Part shown: positions 45,206-57,586 of the stretch, piece by piece | How positions within the stretch are numbered: the first letter of the stretch is position 1 | Layout: every line of letters starts with the position of its first letter | Assembly (NCBI RefSeq): GCF_028372415.1 | Contig: NC_092877.1 | Coordinates: 247,561,010 to 247,625,009, forward strand | DNA: 64,000 nt | Reading direction: 5' to 3' | DNA from: Notamacropus eugenii | Taxonomy: Eukaryota > Chordata > Mammalia > Diprotodontia > Macropodidae | Notes under the pieces: generated by a model | What the model was told of the DNA's origin: nothing | Databases searched by the model: none | Seen by the model: the letters and a program-made list of their open reading frames with translations, nothing else | Made by a program: the position numbers and the translations under genes

Positions 45206-46410
45206 AAGGGAAAATAAATCAAAACTTTAGGTTGAATGCATTTTAAAAATAAACCCATTTACTTCTTTCCTTGACAAATAAGTATGACTGAATTAGAAAA
45301 CTTCAGAAATATAATTTGTTCACCGTTGGTGGTTTTTTCCTTGACTTAGATTGTTCCCACTCTATAAATTGTTGTGGCAAAAAAAAAAAAAATCACTTTG
45401 AGCTACCTTTCTGCTTGTCCGAATTTAGACTCGTCATAAAACTTTCTTTGTTTATTTGTCTCCATCTCTCTGTCTCTCTAAGTTTCTCCATCACTGTCTT
45501 TCTCGGTCTCACCCTCTCTCATTTCTCATCCCACTCATTCATTTTATCTGCTACAGCTGCATCACATTATTTCCTCATTTCCAAGTCCAAATAACCTCCA
45601 ATTGCTCTGTGACACTGTTTTAGGGTAATGTTGAATATTTCTTTCATGATGCACTATAGTAAAAGAAATCGTTATGAATAAACAATCCCTCTGTTTCTAA
45701 TAGGTGAATAAGAGCGTAATTGAAATGGTTTCAGTCAAGAATGTGTTCCTACAGCTCTACATAATACAATATCATCAGAGATTTGATGTATTTGTCATTA
45801 AAGATATTACCTGAGACCATGCTCCTTGTCATTTAAGTAGGGCACATTTTTATAACTTGAATTCTAAATTCTTTAACCTGGCTAAAAATCTTTTCAGATT
45901 TGACCATTAAAAGTTCATTTGGAATTGTTTTCAGCCCTACTTTGGAAATTTAAGATTTCACCTGATTTAGTATATGTCAAAATATTTTTATTCTTTAATA
46001 TTTGAGGGGGTGGAAATTTATTGACAGTAGCAACGTGTCAGTTTGGAAAGTCTGTACAGTATGGAATGCTTCTTGAACAAAGGTAAGTAGAAAAAAATGG
46101 AACAAAAGTGATGAAATTTAGTTATCTTCATACTGAAAATTTTCTGAACCTAAAACACAATTCTTTTTTTAATGTTTATCAAAACACCACTCTTAATATC
46201 TTGCAGAAAAAATAAGTTTTCACAGAAGATGATTTGGGAAATTCTACACAGCCATCATCAAACAGTCCTTACATCAAAGTGCCCCTATCCTGTGTAGCAT
46301 CAAATCTCTTCTATATAGCTATATTTAAACTTCAAACAATGTTTAAAAATGTGCAAAAAGCTACTGAAAATACCACTCTTGATGATTCCTAATTCCAACA
46401 TTTCGAGAGG
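45206..46410. other. Unassigned AT-rich DNA
   Basis: A (T/C)-rich stretch at 45450-45530 gives a 92-codon open frame without recognisable features. Nothing else seen. Confidence 0.45.
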
Positions 46411-46411
46411 G

Positions 46412-46560
46412 TAAGTGACATAGAGTGAATTAATTCAACTGGGAGTCAAAAGTCCAGATTTCTATTCTCACTTTTGTCACTCTCTTGGACTTTGTCCTTG
46501 GGAAAATTACTTTGTCTTTATGTCTGTATGTGCCTTCATAAGGTAAATGGGCACAATAAT
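46412..46560 (+). repeat. SINE/MIR fragment
   Basis: CATAGAGTGAATTAATTCAACTGGGAGTCAAAAGTCCAGATTTC ... GGGAAAATTACTTTGTC ... GGTAAATGGGCACAATAATGC. Confidence 0.55.
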
Positions 46561-47755
46561 GCATCCTTTCTTCCATAAATAGAGGTTTTCTCTATGATAC
46601 TAAGCAAGAATTGATTTTTTTGTTGTTCTGTAGTCTTCAAACACTTATCAGTAAACTTGGTATCAAATATTAACTGGTTGTAAATTAAATGTTTTTAGAG
46701 TTCTCAATAAGATGAAATTTATTTAAATTTGAAAATAATTCAGAACTGCTGTTTCATTTTAAGAGGTATTTTGGTCAAGCTTCCATATTAAGGTACTGAA
46801 GATTTTTGTCTCCTCCTGATAAAATCTATTATATTTGTATTTCACTTTCTCTATTTTTCATTTCACTTACTCAATTTTAGGTCAGCTAGACATTTAGAGA
46901 AACTCTAAGTCTAGGATTATTAATTCTCCTATCAAATCTCAAATTTATGCTCCTATTACAAAAAAGGTATTTCTAATTTTTTAAAGAAGTTCATTCATAC
47001 TTAAAAAAAAATAACCACATAGGTTTACATTCCCACATCCACATTTCCTAGTATGAGCCTGGGGACAATTATTTAACTTTTCTGAGTTTAATTAATTCAT
47101 CTGTACATTAGTAGCAATAACATTTTTGTTACCTAACTCAAAAACTAATTCTAAGTGCTCTGAAAACGTCAGAGTGCCACACATTAGTAACTGAGTATTC
47201 TTAGTAGGGAGATATTTAAGGTTCAGATCTTTTCTCTACTCTTTCTACTCTGAATTCAGTGACAACTCCATTAATTTTTTTCCATAGATCTTTGTCTGGG
47301 TCTTTCCTTTGAATTCATCTCCCTTTCCCCTATATCGTACTATCCTAAAGTTGGAGATAGAATAAAACTTAGAAATCATGTAGTCCAACCCCTACATTTA
47401 CAGATCACATGGGTAATAAGTGTCGGAGATGCAATTTAAACCCATGTGTTTTGATTGGAAATCCCTCATTATTTCAACCATATCATACACCTACTACTTT
47501 AATGTTAATAGTTCCTCCACAATTATAGGGTAATGTGTTTAGAAATAAGTCTTCTGTTGTAGCTATATTGCTATGCCCAGTGTTTAGCAGAGATTATATA
47601 TACAGATAAAAGGAAACACTATTTTAGAACTTTTCCCTTTTCCCAGTCGTGCAATCTGAGTAGTTGCCATAGAGAGAAGTAAGGTATCTTGGCCAATCAG
47701 CATACCTAGTAGATGTGAGAAAAAATTTAAACCTAGATCTATCTGAATCATCTTT
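46561..47755. other. Mostly unassigned, with MIR-like patches
   Basis: Weak MIR-like pieces at about 47040-47160 (GAGCCTGGGGACAATTATTTAACTTTTCTGAG) and 47345-47450 (TTAGAAATCATGTAGTCCAACCCC, reverse). No gene. Confidence 0.4.
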
Positions 47756-47757
47756 AA

Positions 47758-48085
47758 TACTATAATCAATTCTGGGCACCATAAGTTAAGGATGTGGAGG
47801 GTTTTTAGAGAAGAGGACGGAAATCAGGATGATGAAGAACCTTGAGTGCCTTGCATATGAAGACTGATTGAAGGAATGAAGTGTGTTTAGCATGAAAATG
47901 ACCCAGGTTAAGGATGGACAAAATGTGGAAAAAAACAGGAGTTTTCAAGAGTTATTCAGTTTCATCCCACTGGACTGTGCCAGGAGAAATAGATAGAAGT
48001 AGTAGAGAGGCAAATTGGACCTCAGTGTCAGGAAAATCCTCCTAATATTTAGGACAAAAATTATTTTATGGGCTGCCTTGAGAAA
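47758..48085 (+). mobile_element. CR1/L3-type LINE 3' fragment
   Basis: In order: TCTGGGCACCATAAGTTAAGGATG, GATGATGAAGAACCTTGAGTGCC, GAAGACTGATTGAAGGAATG, TGTGTTTAGCATGAAAATGACCC, AGAGGCAAATTGGACCTCAGTGTCAGGAAAATCCTCC, GGGCTGCCTTGAGAAAT. This is the ORF2 end and 3' UTR layout of CR1 elements. Confidence 0.6.
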
Positions 48086-48086
48086 T

Positions 48087-48089
48087 TAT

Positions 48090-48116
<27 letters not shown>
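48087..48116. repeat. (CA)n microsatellite
   Basis: About 30 bp CA run. Confidence 0.9.
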
Positions 48117-48121
<5 letters not shown>

Positions 48122-48207
48122 GTTTTCCTTACTTAAACTTATTAGACAGATTATATGTGACCACATGTCAGGCATAGTATAATGGTGATTTCTTTTAATG
48201 CAGGTTA

Positions 48208-48630
48208 TGTTGAAGAAAGAGATGGGAGAGCTGGTTCAAAATGTGAATGAATTTTCTTAGAATTTTTGTGTCACCTTTGGGACCTTTAATGATACAAAAG
48301 CAGGGGCTCTGAGATTTAACAAGGGGCTAAACAAAAACAATGATATAGGAGATGGGTCAAACTTATGTAGGATGATTTTAGGGTTTTCTTGTGGGATTTG
48401 GAGATGTAGGGTAAATTTTGCAAGATAAAGAAGCCTTGCTAGATAAAGGCACAGGGTAAGGACTATGGGTGCCACAAGGTAAGTAAACCCCATGACTAGG
48501 ATGAAGGGTGGGTACAGGCAATTTTAAGGTTCAGGATAAGGGGAAGTTGTGGTAAGGGGAGACTTTAGGGCACCAAGAGCTTCACAAAATCAGTCCTTTT
48601 AACTCTTGGGCACTGTTTCTATCCAAATCA
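48208..48630 (-). repeat. ERV-2 3' LTR
   Basis: Same order of blocks as the right copy: GAGATGGGAGAGCTGGTT, GGGTCAAACTTATG, GCAAGATAAAGAAGCC, GGGGAAGTTGTGGTAAGGGG, GGGCACCAAGAGCTTCACAAA. Confidence 0.8.
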
Positions 48631-48745
48631 TTGCTCCACTCAGCCACTAGGTAGGAGAATTCTTTAGGGGCGGGAGAGAGCGGCAATGATCATTGTCTTC
48701 AGTAGCTGCTTCCTGATGAACAGGAGGAAAGAGTCCCCTTCAGGG

Positions 48746-49666
48746 TCAGGGAATAGGTTGATGAGGCATAGTAAGGGTGCAAAATTCAGTGCCATCTGAG
48801 TCCAGAGTAGAGAGAGGCAAACCACTTAGGGTCATCAAGGGAAGGCAATGGTACACTAAAAGTTGCTGGGAGTGAGAACACACAAATCGAACCAGGAATT
48901 TAAACAGTACAGACAAAGTATATATAAGAACAAGTAAAATGACCAATAACAGGATCACAATGAGGGGAAAGAAGGGAGAGAAACCACAAGCCCCAGGAGG
49001 GGGTGATGGGGGAAGATATAAGACTTTAATGGATGTCTTGCATGGAAGAAACTTTGAGTGCTGAAAGGAAAATTTCCATGCAAGGTCTTCAGGGAATAGG
49101 GGAAGATCTATGGGTAGTAAGCTAGTATCCTAGGCATGATGTTGACACACCCAACAATCACGTATTCTGCCTACCCGACAGAGTTTCCTATTTGAGTTAG
49201 ACTTCCAATCCTGAGGAAACAGGCCTAACCCTTGATATAGGGTGGGAATCAGGAATCAGGTAGGCTAGAAACAGAATAGGTTCAAGGTGGGGCCCAGAAC
49301 ACAAGTCCCCAAGATGAGGGGTTTCAATGCGTAGTCTTTTCTGCCTCATGAAGCCCCACTTCTTATCTCACATCTCACATCCTGCCTCCTGCTTGCTTCT
49401 GTGCCTCAGCACTGCTATTTGCTTCACCATCCACCCAAATGCTTTTGGGAGAGGGACAAAGGCACAGATCCTTCTTGAATGGGGGTGAGTAGGGGAGTAA
49501 AATGAGACTGATGCAGTGTCCAGGGGATGAGGAGAGTATAAAATAGGTATCCTGGTTGCATGACCATCTGTAGGTGGACAGTATAGTCTAGTAGACACAA
49601 ATCTGACAAACACAAATTCAATATGCAGGCCACAAATAGAAGCATCATTAAAAGTGATGTCAGCAA
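48746..49666 (-). pseudogene. ERV-2 env remnant
   Basis: Env is the surface glycoprotein. In one minus-strand reading frame, broken by stops, there is first a signal-peptide-like hydrophobic start (49666-49600: MLTSLLMMLLFVACIL). Next comes a CWVC motif at 49145-49156, matching the CWxC motif of gammaretrovirus-like surface subunits. Last is a long hydrophobic membrane-anchor-like stretch (48958 to about 48890: ILLLVILLVLIY). The span is only about 307 codons, so most of the surface/transmembrane junction is deleted. All three parts share one frame, which argues against chance. Confidence 0.55.
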
Positions 49667-49699
49667 AAAGAAAAAATAAGGAAAGAAACCAAGAGTAGC

Positions 49700-52218
49700 A
49701 TGATATTATTTACTTATGAATAGAAGATTTTCCGATCTTGTTATTTTCTCAAAGGTTTCCACTCTCATTCCAATTCCTTTAGGAGGATCAGATGCTATTG
49801 AAGATCCAACTCTATACGTGAGAATGTAAGTAATAATACTTTGCACATGCAAACTTTCTACCGTTGAGCTTAATAGTTATACAGATGAATTTAATTAAGA
49901 GACTCACTTTTACTCCAGTTATCATAAAAGACTTAGGGGGATACAAAAGTAATCAATTCCAAAATAATGCATAGCAATAAACTGGTTATAATAAAACATG
50001 TTTGTACCACAGAACATACAGCATAACAAACTCTGAATGAAGCTGACTTTTCCATTAATACAAAAATATTCCATGTTACCTCCCTCTAAGAAAATTACGC
50101 TGAATTTCTTTTCCTCAACCTGAAGATGTTTCTGACCTAGTTTCAGTAATTAATAGAATAGCAGGTAGATCCCTCAATCAATTGTACCAATACTCAATTA
50201 TTTTAATATCATTTAAAAACATTTAAGGATCTACTTTCATACAGACATAGATCTAATAGCAGCCAGATGACTAGGTCAAATACCCATTTACTAAGTTGTT
50301 TAACATATGAAAAGGAATATAATCTTAGCCTGAATAGCTCACATCTTAAACACACACTTAAATGTAGTAGCACAGATGTATCCCAGACTTAGTCTATGAG
50401 AAAATAATTCAACATTGTTTGTAAATTTGTTTCACAAAATTCTTTTTCCTTTGTCGAACTATTTCCATATCATTCAGAACGAATGTTCTTTTACAAGGAT
50501 TTAATCTTTCACATGGCTATGAAGAAGTACTAATTCACCCAACTGCGGTATAGAATAACACCTATTCATATAGACAACTTGCCTTAATTACAGAAATTTG
50601 CCATAAAAAGGAAAAGCAAAGACATGATTGGATAAAACATAAGTTTTGCAAGCATTGTATCATTTCCATTTCATAGCCACACTCATTAATATTCAGGTGG
50701 GAAACATTCCTTTTCAAAAGAGTGCAATGGGGAAACTGAGCGAGGAGAATCCCATCCTAGACAGAGGCTAGAAATGTCTTCTCAGCTATTGTAGAGGAAG
50801 ATGTCCACCTGCATAATAGTCAAATTTTCTCTGAGTAGCTTGTGGCATTTCTCTCAGATGGTGGATTATTGACTGTTGATGGATTTTTATGATCTATCAG
50901 ATAACACAAAACATAGTTCGTTATAGACTCAAGAAATTTTACCTCAGATGGCAAGCTTCACTACTCAAAAATTTACCAGAACTCACATCTCAAATTTTAA
51001 ATTAGTCCTGGTGCAAAAGCTCATCATTGTATATGTATTTCCAAATTCTCACCAAAACAAGTTCCTTCTTTGAGAACTCCATGACTACTCAGTTGGAATT
51101 CTGCTACACAGAAGACTATACAGGCTTGATAAGAATTTATGATTAGATGTTAGAAAATTCTTGTACTTTACAACCTCATAATCTGATAATAATCTAACAA
51201 CATTTAGATTATAAGAGAAATTGCTTTTCTAACAACATATGCAATACAAAATTACACAATAAGAAATATAACCATACCACAAGTATCTATTTAAAACTTG
51301 GAGCAGGACCAATTAATTATCAATCAAGTGACTGTAACTTAGTAGAATGAGCAAATCAAATGTGGATTTTATAATCACAAGTGGTAACTTTTTAATTTCT
51401 AAGGCTCAATATTCTTACCATTTTAAAAGAAAAGGTTATTATCCACAAATTCACGGTTTTGTTAACCTAGGAGCAACTCTCAAGGAAGTGCTGCTGAGTC
51501 CAGCTGCAAGGATTTGGTGGTCAAAAGGCCAGGAGAAATGGCCAATCCTGTAGGCATGGGCATGGGGACAGGAAATATTGAGGTGCGAAGGAAAAGGAGC
51601 ACCTGCAATTTTCCCAATTCCCTAGTGATGAGAGAAATGAGAGAATTGGACTTACCCTTCCAGATAGGACTTCAGAAGGTGTGACCAGGTTCATGACCTC
51701 CAACTTCTGGACCCAGAGCTTTCCAGTCTTTTCTGGAGAGGAGCTGTAGGTCCTTGACTATTTTACCTTTGAGGCTTAGCAGACTAGAAAATTCATATCC
51801 CCCAGGGAGGGGAAGCAAAGTGTAGGCATATAGAGAGAGAGAGAAGGTTTATATCTAGTCAGTTTTTCCAGGCTTGGGGGCCCACCAATCCACCTCCTCC
51901 AAATTCTACCAGTAACGGGAAACACATGCCACAGACACAATGAAACTGGTATGCAGGGACCCTCAAAGAAAACCAGGCACAGAGACCCACAGGGCACAGA
52001 GTTCCTGAAACTGGGGCACAGGGACCTCCAAAGAAAACCAGGTGCAGAAGCCCACCTACTCACCTCCCCAACATCTCACAGTGAAGGGGAAGGAAAAATA
52101 CAGGGTAAACCAGGGTGCAGGGAGAACAAGACACTGTAAAAAATCTGCTCAAGCAGAGCAAGATACCACTTTTTTAAAATTTTTGGAAACCAAATTTCTT
52201 ACTAAGCTTGTTGTGTTT
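49700..52218. other. ERV-2 interior, unrecognised
   Basis: Where pol and gag would be. I see no RT or integrase motif in any frame. 51900-52060 has a diverged tandem pair (AGAAAACCAGGCACAGAGACCCA and AGAAAACCAGGTGCAGAAGCCCA, about 65 bp apart). Other insertions may be hidden here. Confidence 0.4.
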
Positions 52219-52232
52219 AGAAATACCCTTCA
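52219..52232 (+). repeat. AURKA pseudogene left TSD
   Basis: AGAAATACCCTTCA; right copy AGAAATATCCTTCA at 54179-54192 (13 of 14 identical). Confidence 0.8.
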
Positions 52233-54178
52233 TGGTAGAAATTGTCTTATTTCTCTTCCAGAAACCTCCTGAGGAGATCTGAGTTGAGGCTGGAGAGAGG
52301 TTTGTGACCTCCAGAAGTTTAATCTTTCCTCGGAAAAGTACTAGAAGATGCAACATGGAGAAATCTAAAGAAAACAGTGTTTCAGTATCTAGCAACAAGA
52401 TGATGACTCCACTTGGGGAAGGTTCAAAATGTATACCTGTGACTCAGCATATTTCTTCTCAGAACTGGTTACCTACAACGAGTGGGAAAGCTCAGTGAGT
52501 CCTATGTTCATCAAATATTCTTATAGTTTCTTCCCAGGCAAAATAGAATATCCCTAGTCATAAAGCAATTCACACTTAACAGCCGCAGAAGTCACAACCA
52601 GCACCTGTAATTCACCCTGCATCAAGACCACCAAATAGTATCCTAAACACTGAGCAGTTGCAGACACCAGAGTCGGTAAACACTCTCAGAGAAGGAGAAC
52701 CACCAAGGCAGAAAAACGAGGAAACAAAAAAAAAAGGCAGTGGGCTTTGGATGACTTTGAAATTGTTAGCCCTTTGGGAAAAGGAAAGTTTGAAAGTGTC
52801 TACTTGGCACAAGAGAAACAAAGCAATTTATCGTGGCACTTAAAGTAATTTTTTAAGTCCCATTTGGAACAAGCAGGAGTTGAACATCAGCTGAGTGGAA
52901 AAGTAGAAATACAATCTCATCTTAGGCATCCTAATATTCTGAGATTATATGGTTATTTTCATGATGTCACAAGAGTTTACCTAATTCTAGAATAAGCTCC
53001 TCATGGAGAAGTCTATAGAGAGCTTCAAAAGTTTTCAAAGTTGGATGAACAAAGAACAACTACTTATATCACAGAACTGGCAGATGCCTTATCATACTGC
53101 CACTCAAAAAAGGTGATTCATGGAGATATTAAGCCAGAGAACTTACTACTTGGATCAGATGGAGAGCTGAAGATTGCAGATTTTGACTGATCAGTTCATG
53201 CCTCATCTACTAGGATGACAACTCGTTGTCACACACTTGACTATTTGCCTCCTGAGATCATTGAAGGCAAGATGCATGATGAAAAAGTGGATCTTTGGAG
53301 TCTTGGAGTTCTGTGCTATGAATTTCTAGTTGGAAAACCTCCTTTTGAGGGAGAAACTTCGCAAGAAACTTTAGAAGCATTTCAAAGGTTGAATATAAAT
53401 TCCCTGACTTTGTAACAGAAGGGGCTAGAGATCTCATTTCAAGGATTTTGAAATATAATCCTTACCAAAGGCTGACATTGAAGGAGCTCCTTGAACATCC
53501 TTGGACCATAGTAAATTCTTCAAAATCACCAAGCAGACAAAAAACAAAGAATCAAAGTGAAAAATCTTAACATTCTTGCCTTCTAGGAAACTCGAGCCAA
53601 GATTACTATGTTGCCATACAAGAAATGCTTCTGAAGTGGGATATAGCTTTGGAAAATTGCCTTCTGTCTGGGCTGTTGAAGGGGGGAAAATTAATTTGAA
53701 TGGTCAATACCTTAACTTGCACTAGCTCTAATCTTCAATACTGTGAAGTAAGTGAGAAAATGCAACTATACTTAAAACATCATTCTGAAGTAAGATAGTT
53801 GAAGGAATAAAAGCAAGCACAAAGTTGGTTATTGACTCAGTCCTCTGAGGCAGGTTTAAACAGAAGAGCTGCCAAAGAACCTGTGTTAAGATGCCCTAGA
53901 CACAGAATGTTGAAAATCCTGAGAAAGTTGGACTAAATGAGGACAGTAGTTTTCTTAATCTTGGTGTCTTTTTAAGGATAATGCAATAGCTTCCCAATAA
54001 CTCTAAGTGTTGTTTTTTAATTTATTGGGCAGATAAGGCTTTTGTCATGTAGTCTCAATCTGAACAAAACTGGTAAATTCCTATGAACACTGATTTTATT
54101 TTCTATACTGTTTGAATATTGACTGTTCTACCAATTTACTAAATAAAAACTTGCTTAAAAGTAAAAAAAAAAAAAAAA
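52233..54178 (+). pseudogene. AURKA: Processed pseudogene of Aurora kinase A
   Basis: Retrocopy of the mRNA for the centrosome/spindle serine-threonine kinase. The coding part opens at 52355 (MEKSKENSVS). It includes [10 protein letters not shown], the kinase domain ([29 protein letters not shown], then DKPEN-region and the 53215-53415 stretch [39 protein letters not shown]), and a C-terminal EHPW region. It is intronless, with a 3' UTR and AATAAA followed by a 17-base A-run at about 54163-54179. Damage: HRD reads HGD, DFGW reads DFD then TGA at 53188-53190, a stop after ILE in the kinase N-lobe region, and several frameshifts. It lies opposite to ERV-2 within its leader region. Confidence 0.93.
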
Positions 54179-54192
54179 AGAAATATCCTTCA

Positions 54193-54579
54193 CATATTAC
54201 TTTTCTAGATTATATTGAGGTCAGACTGTGTTATAATGGAACACTAGTTGTTTTTCTTTAAGTTTTCCTCCCAGAATTTCCTCCCAGAAGTCTCCAAGCA
54301 GCCTCTCACCACTTTTCTCAGCGTCCCAGGAAGAGGGGAGAACAAATGTGAGCAACTCAGAGAAAGGGCCTCCCCTTATATGAGGCTCCACAGTCCTATT
54401 GACTGACCAGAAGACAGTGGAGCTATAGATGCTGCTATTAGTGTCTGGACACTCCAGGGGTCACACTGCTACGGTGAAGTAGGAGCAAAAATGTCTGGGG
54501 AAGACAACAAAGAAAAGGGGGCTTACCTCTTATCTCGGTGGATAGGAGAAGATCATAGGAGTCCAATTAATATTTGAAC
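54193..54579 (-). other. ERV-2 leader region
   Basis: Non-coding sequence between the primer site and the AURKA insertion. No gag motif seen. Confidence 0.4.
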
Positions 54580-54597
54580 TCCTGGATTTCAGTACCA
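54580..54597 (-). other. ERV-2 primer-binding site (tRNA-Phe-like)
   Basis: The minus strand reads TGGTACTGAAATCCAGGA, three bases from the LTR end. Against the tRNA-Phe complement TGGTGCCGAAACCCGGGA it differs at four sites, all transitions. Confidence 0.7.
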
Positions 54598-54600
54598 AAA

Positions 54601-55023
54601 TGCTCACGAGAGAGATAGGAGAGCTGGTTTAAAATATGATAGAATTCACTTACACCTTTTCTGTAGTCATTGGGAATTTTGTTGACGCAAAAGCAGTGGA
54701 TGTGAGATTTATCAAGGAGTTAAAACAAAGGCAGTACTATAGGAAAAGGGTCAAACTTATAGAGGGTGATTTTAGGGTTTCTGTGGAGAGCTAGGGTAAG
54801 TTTTGCAAGATAAAGAAGTCTGGCAAAGTAAAGATAAAGGCACAGGGTGTGGACTATGAATATCACAAAATAAGAAATCCCATTCACCAGGATGAGGGGG
54901 GGGGGGCAAGGAATTTTATGGTCCAGGACAAGGGGAAGTTGTGGTAAGGGGACACTTTAGGGCACCAAAGGCTTCACAAAGTCAATTATTTTAACTCTTA
55001 GGACATTGTATCTATCCATATCA
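54601..55023 (-). repeat. ERV-2 5' LTR
   Basis: 423 bp, starting TGATATGGATAG and ending CTCGTGAGCA on the minus strand. A TATAAG box lies at 54756-54761 (minus). Confidence 0.8.
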
Positions 55024-55829
55024 GTTGTATTAGATAAACAGTAACCAAGGTCATTTGAACTCTCAAAATCAAGGATTCCAGTAAATTATTCCCAGAATTC
55101 TATTCCCTAGATACTACTGTCTTTCTGTGTGTGTGTGTGTGTGCATGTATGGGTGCATGCATGTATGTATGTGTAAGAATGTGTGTATACATACTGAGAC
55201 ATATGCATACGTGTCTTATATACATACCTATACACATGGCTGTATATATAGAGGATTTCAAATTTTTTATGCTTATTTAGAATTTTCATGATATTACTTA
55301 AAGGCTAAACAGAACCCTGACCTATAAAGAAACATGTAATGGAAAAATACAGAAGCACAAATTATATGTTTTATGAATAGTAAAAAGTAACAAAAAATCA
55401 ATATGTAAAATACAGAATAAAATATATGAATTATTGAAACCAAAGAAATTCTGGTGCACTTAAGTCGTACAAAAACACATACATACACACAGACACCCCC
55501 TCCCCCAAATATTGATGTTTTGCTGTATTCATTTGAACCTCTGTGATTCTCATATTCCTCCCATTCTATAAGCATTATTTGTGTAATTTTTCTTACTCTT
55601 GTTTTCATCTAGTTTCCCAGGAGGTAAATGAGCTTGTTCTTCCTCCATGCCTTCCCCATAGAGATATTGAATGTTAATAGTTACAGTTTCTTTTAGAAAC
55701 AGCAACCCTAAGGATCCTGCCCCTACCAGCATGATTTTTCTATTTGTTTTCTTTTCTATTAAAGGAGCCATAGTCCTGACTACTTTTTAAAGAGCACGAT
55801 TCACTGAATGGGCACTACCTCATTTTAAG
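55024..55829. other. Unassigned DNA with a (GT)n tract
   Basis: Microsatellite GT run at about 55123-55145; otherwise nothing recognised. Confidence 0.45.
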
Positions 55830-56062
55830 TAAGTATCAGAAAAGGCCTTAGCCTACAAGGCCAAGATCTCCCATTACACCCAGGACCTTTTCCAGTCATT
55901 TGAAGAATATCTGGTCACTGAATCCACGTGGCTCAGGAGGAGAAAATGAAGTGTATTATCTTGCACTGTTCTCCCTCACTCAAAACAAAGTCAAGTGCAA
56001 GTCATGTCATCATTTCTCTGATGTCATGGTCCTCTTCAAAAGAAAGGATGAACACCACTTGT
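55830..56062 (+). repeat. SINE-like repeat
   Basis: AGCCTACAAGGCCAAGATCTCCCATTACACCCAGG ... GAATATCTGGTCACTGAATCC ... AAGTCAAGTGCAAGTCATGTCATCATTTCTCTGATGTCATGGTCCTCTTC. I recognise this as a repeat pattern of marsupial genomes but cannot name the family. Confidence 0.45.
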
Positions 56063-56125
56063 GAGTAGACTGAGCTTCCTTCCCCTCCTTCTCCTCTCCT
56101 TCTCTGCTCCCCTCCCTTCCCCTTC

Positions 56126-56978
56126 TTGTTGAAAAGACTAGAACTGAATAGAAAATTTGACTTTCGAATACAAGAATCAAGAGAAACATTAAGAGATAAA
56201 CAGGAAAGAGAAACCTTAAGGAATTCATTAAATTTGAACTGTTTAGATTCCTACATGGAAAGATGTTATTTGAAACTCATTAGCCCTTTTTCAGTATTAG
56301 GGTAGTATATGTGTGTATGTATATAGACAGAGGACACAGGGACACAAGGTGAGTTGAATATGAAGGGAGAATATCTACAAGAAATAAAATTCACTGTTGA
56401 ATGGAATGTGTTAGAAGTAAGACAGAGGCAGAAGTAGAATGTAGCAGATCATCTCACATACAAGAGGGAAGAAAAAGCTTTTACAATGAACAGGAGGAAG
56501 GGGGAGATGGAAGGAAAATGAGCTTTACTCTCATGGGATTTGGCTTGAGGAAGGAATAACACGCACTCAATTAGATAAGGAAATCTATTTTATCCTGCAG
56601 GAAGGCAAGGATGATAAGGTTAGGAGAGGGAAGTTAATAGGAGGGACAGAAAATTGGGGAAAGGGATAATCAGAAGCAAACACTATTGTCTGAGGACAGA
56701 TCAAGGGAGAGAATGGAATAAATGAAGGGCAGGATAGGACAGAGGGAAGTGTGGTTAGTCTTTACAACATAAATATTGTGGAAGTACTTTGCATTGTTAC
56801 ACATATATTACCTATATTGAATTGCTTGATTTCTCGGGTGGGGAGGGAGAAAATGTGAAATTCAAAGCTTTAAGAATAAATCCTAAAAATTGTTCTAGCA
56901 TACTACTGGAAATTAAGCTTTACAGGCAATGGAATATAGAAATCTATTTTGCTCTTCAGGAAAATACAAGGCAAAGGA
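56126..56978 (+). mobile_element. HAL1-type element, copy 4 (5'-truncated), left part
   Basis: Begins in the last codons of ORF1 (KRLELNRKFDF-like, 56130-56165) and passes straight into the HAL1-type 3' UTR without ORF2. Interrupted at 56978 by a solo LTR. Confidence 0.75.
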
Positions 56979-57586
56979 TGTTGGGACTGGAAGCTCAATT
57001 CCGTGTGGACAGTCTCGGGCAGGTAAAAGTGGGACTTCTAAATCTTAGAGTCTTACGAGGCCCTCCATGAACAGCGGGGGTTCGAGACGGTCAGACCGAG
57101 CTAGCTCGGCTAGCTCGGGTATTTCCGCCTCTCCCCCGGAGATACCTGATGGGTGGAGTCTCCCTGCCCTCGAGGTCGTCCCGGATTGGAGCACACCTAG
57201 TTACCTAACAGCACGGTATTGAGATGCAAACTGTGTGGCTGAAGATTGAGTAGGATTGAGGAAGCCTAAAAGCGCTCTTAGCACGTGTGGAGCAAAAGAG
57301 AAAAGTAGGGCTCCGCTTCTTTTCTTTCCTCTCTCCTCTCCCCCTCTCTCCCCCGCTTGTACTTCTATTTCCATTCCCTTAAGCTTAGCCTTCTTAGGAA
57401 ATCTCCCCCTCTTCGTCCTAAGAAAGAAGACCCCCTGCACTTGTAACCGAAACCCTGTAATAAAGCTCAACCCCTGTTTGACTCTGGAACGTCCTTTCTC
57501 TCATACGTGCATCCGGCGTGGCCAGCCGAAGACCTGGACAGGTAAGAAAGACTCGGGTAGCCCAATACAGGCCTCTAGGCTTGGCA
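56979..57586 (+). mobile_element. Solo LTR of the ERV-1 family
   Basis: 608 bp, TGTTGGGACTGG to GCTTGGCA, flanked by AAAGGA at 56973-56978 and 57587-57592. Same layout as the ERV-1 LTRs but clearly more diverged, with an extra AGCTAGCTCGGCTAGCTCGGG repeat near 57100. Formed by recombination between two LTRs. A 118-codon open frame across it is not thought to be a gene. Confidence 0.92.

Larger units (their letters stand above)
48208..55023 (-). mobile_element. ERV-2: minus-strand provirus, heavily decayed
   Basis: Two colinear 423-bp blocks (48208-48630 and 54601-55023) in the same orientation flank about 6 kb. Next to the right block is an 18-base tRNA-Phe-like primer site on the minus strand, so the right block is the 5' LTR and the provirus reads leftward. 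Env-like remnants lie beside the left (3') LTR, as expected. Flanks are GTTA at 48204-48207 and GTTG at 55024-55027, a possible 4-bp TSD. LTR divergence is much larger than in ERV-1, so this is older. A polypurine tract is not obvious. Confidence 0.75.

Noticed and set aside
48746..48958. A small host membrane-protein gene
   Set aside because: Shares its frame with a CWxC motif and a signal-peptide-like segment, next to an LTR, so an env remnant is the better reading.
53215..53415. Possible functional kinase exon
   Set aside because: It is part of an intronless retrocopy with stops and frameshifts on both sides.
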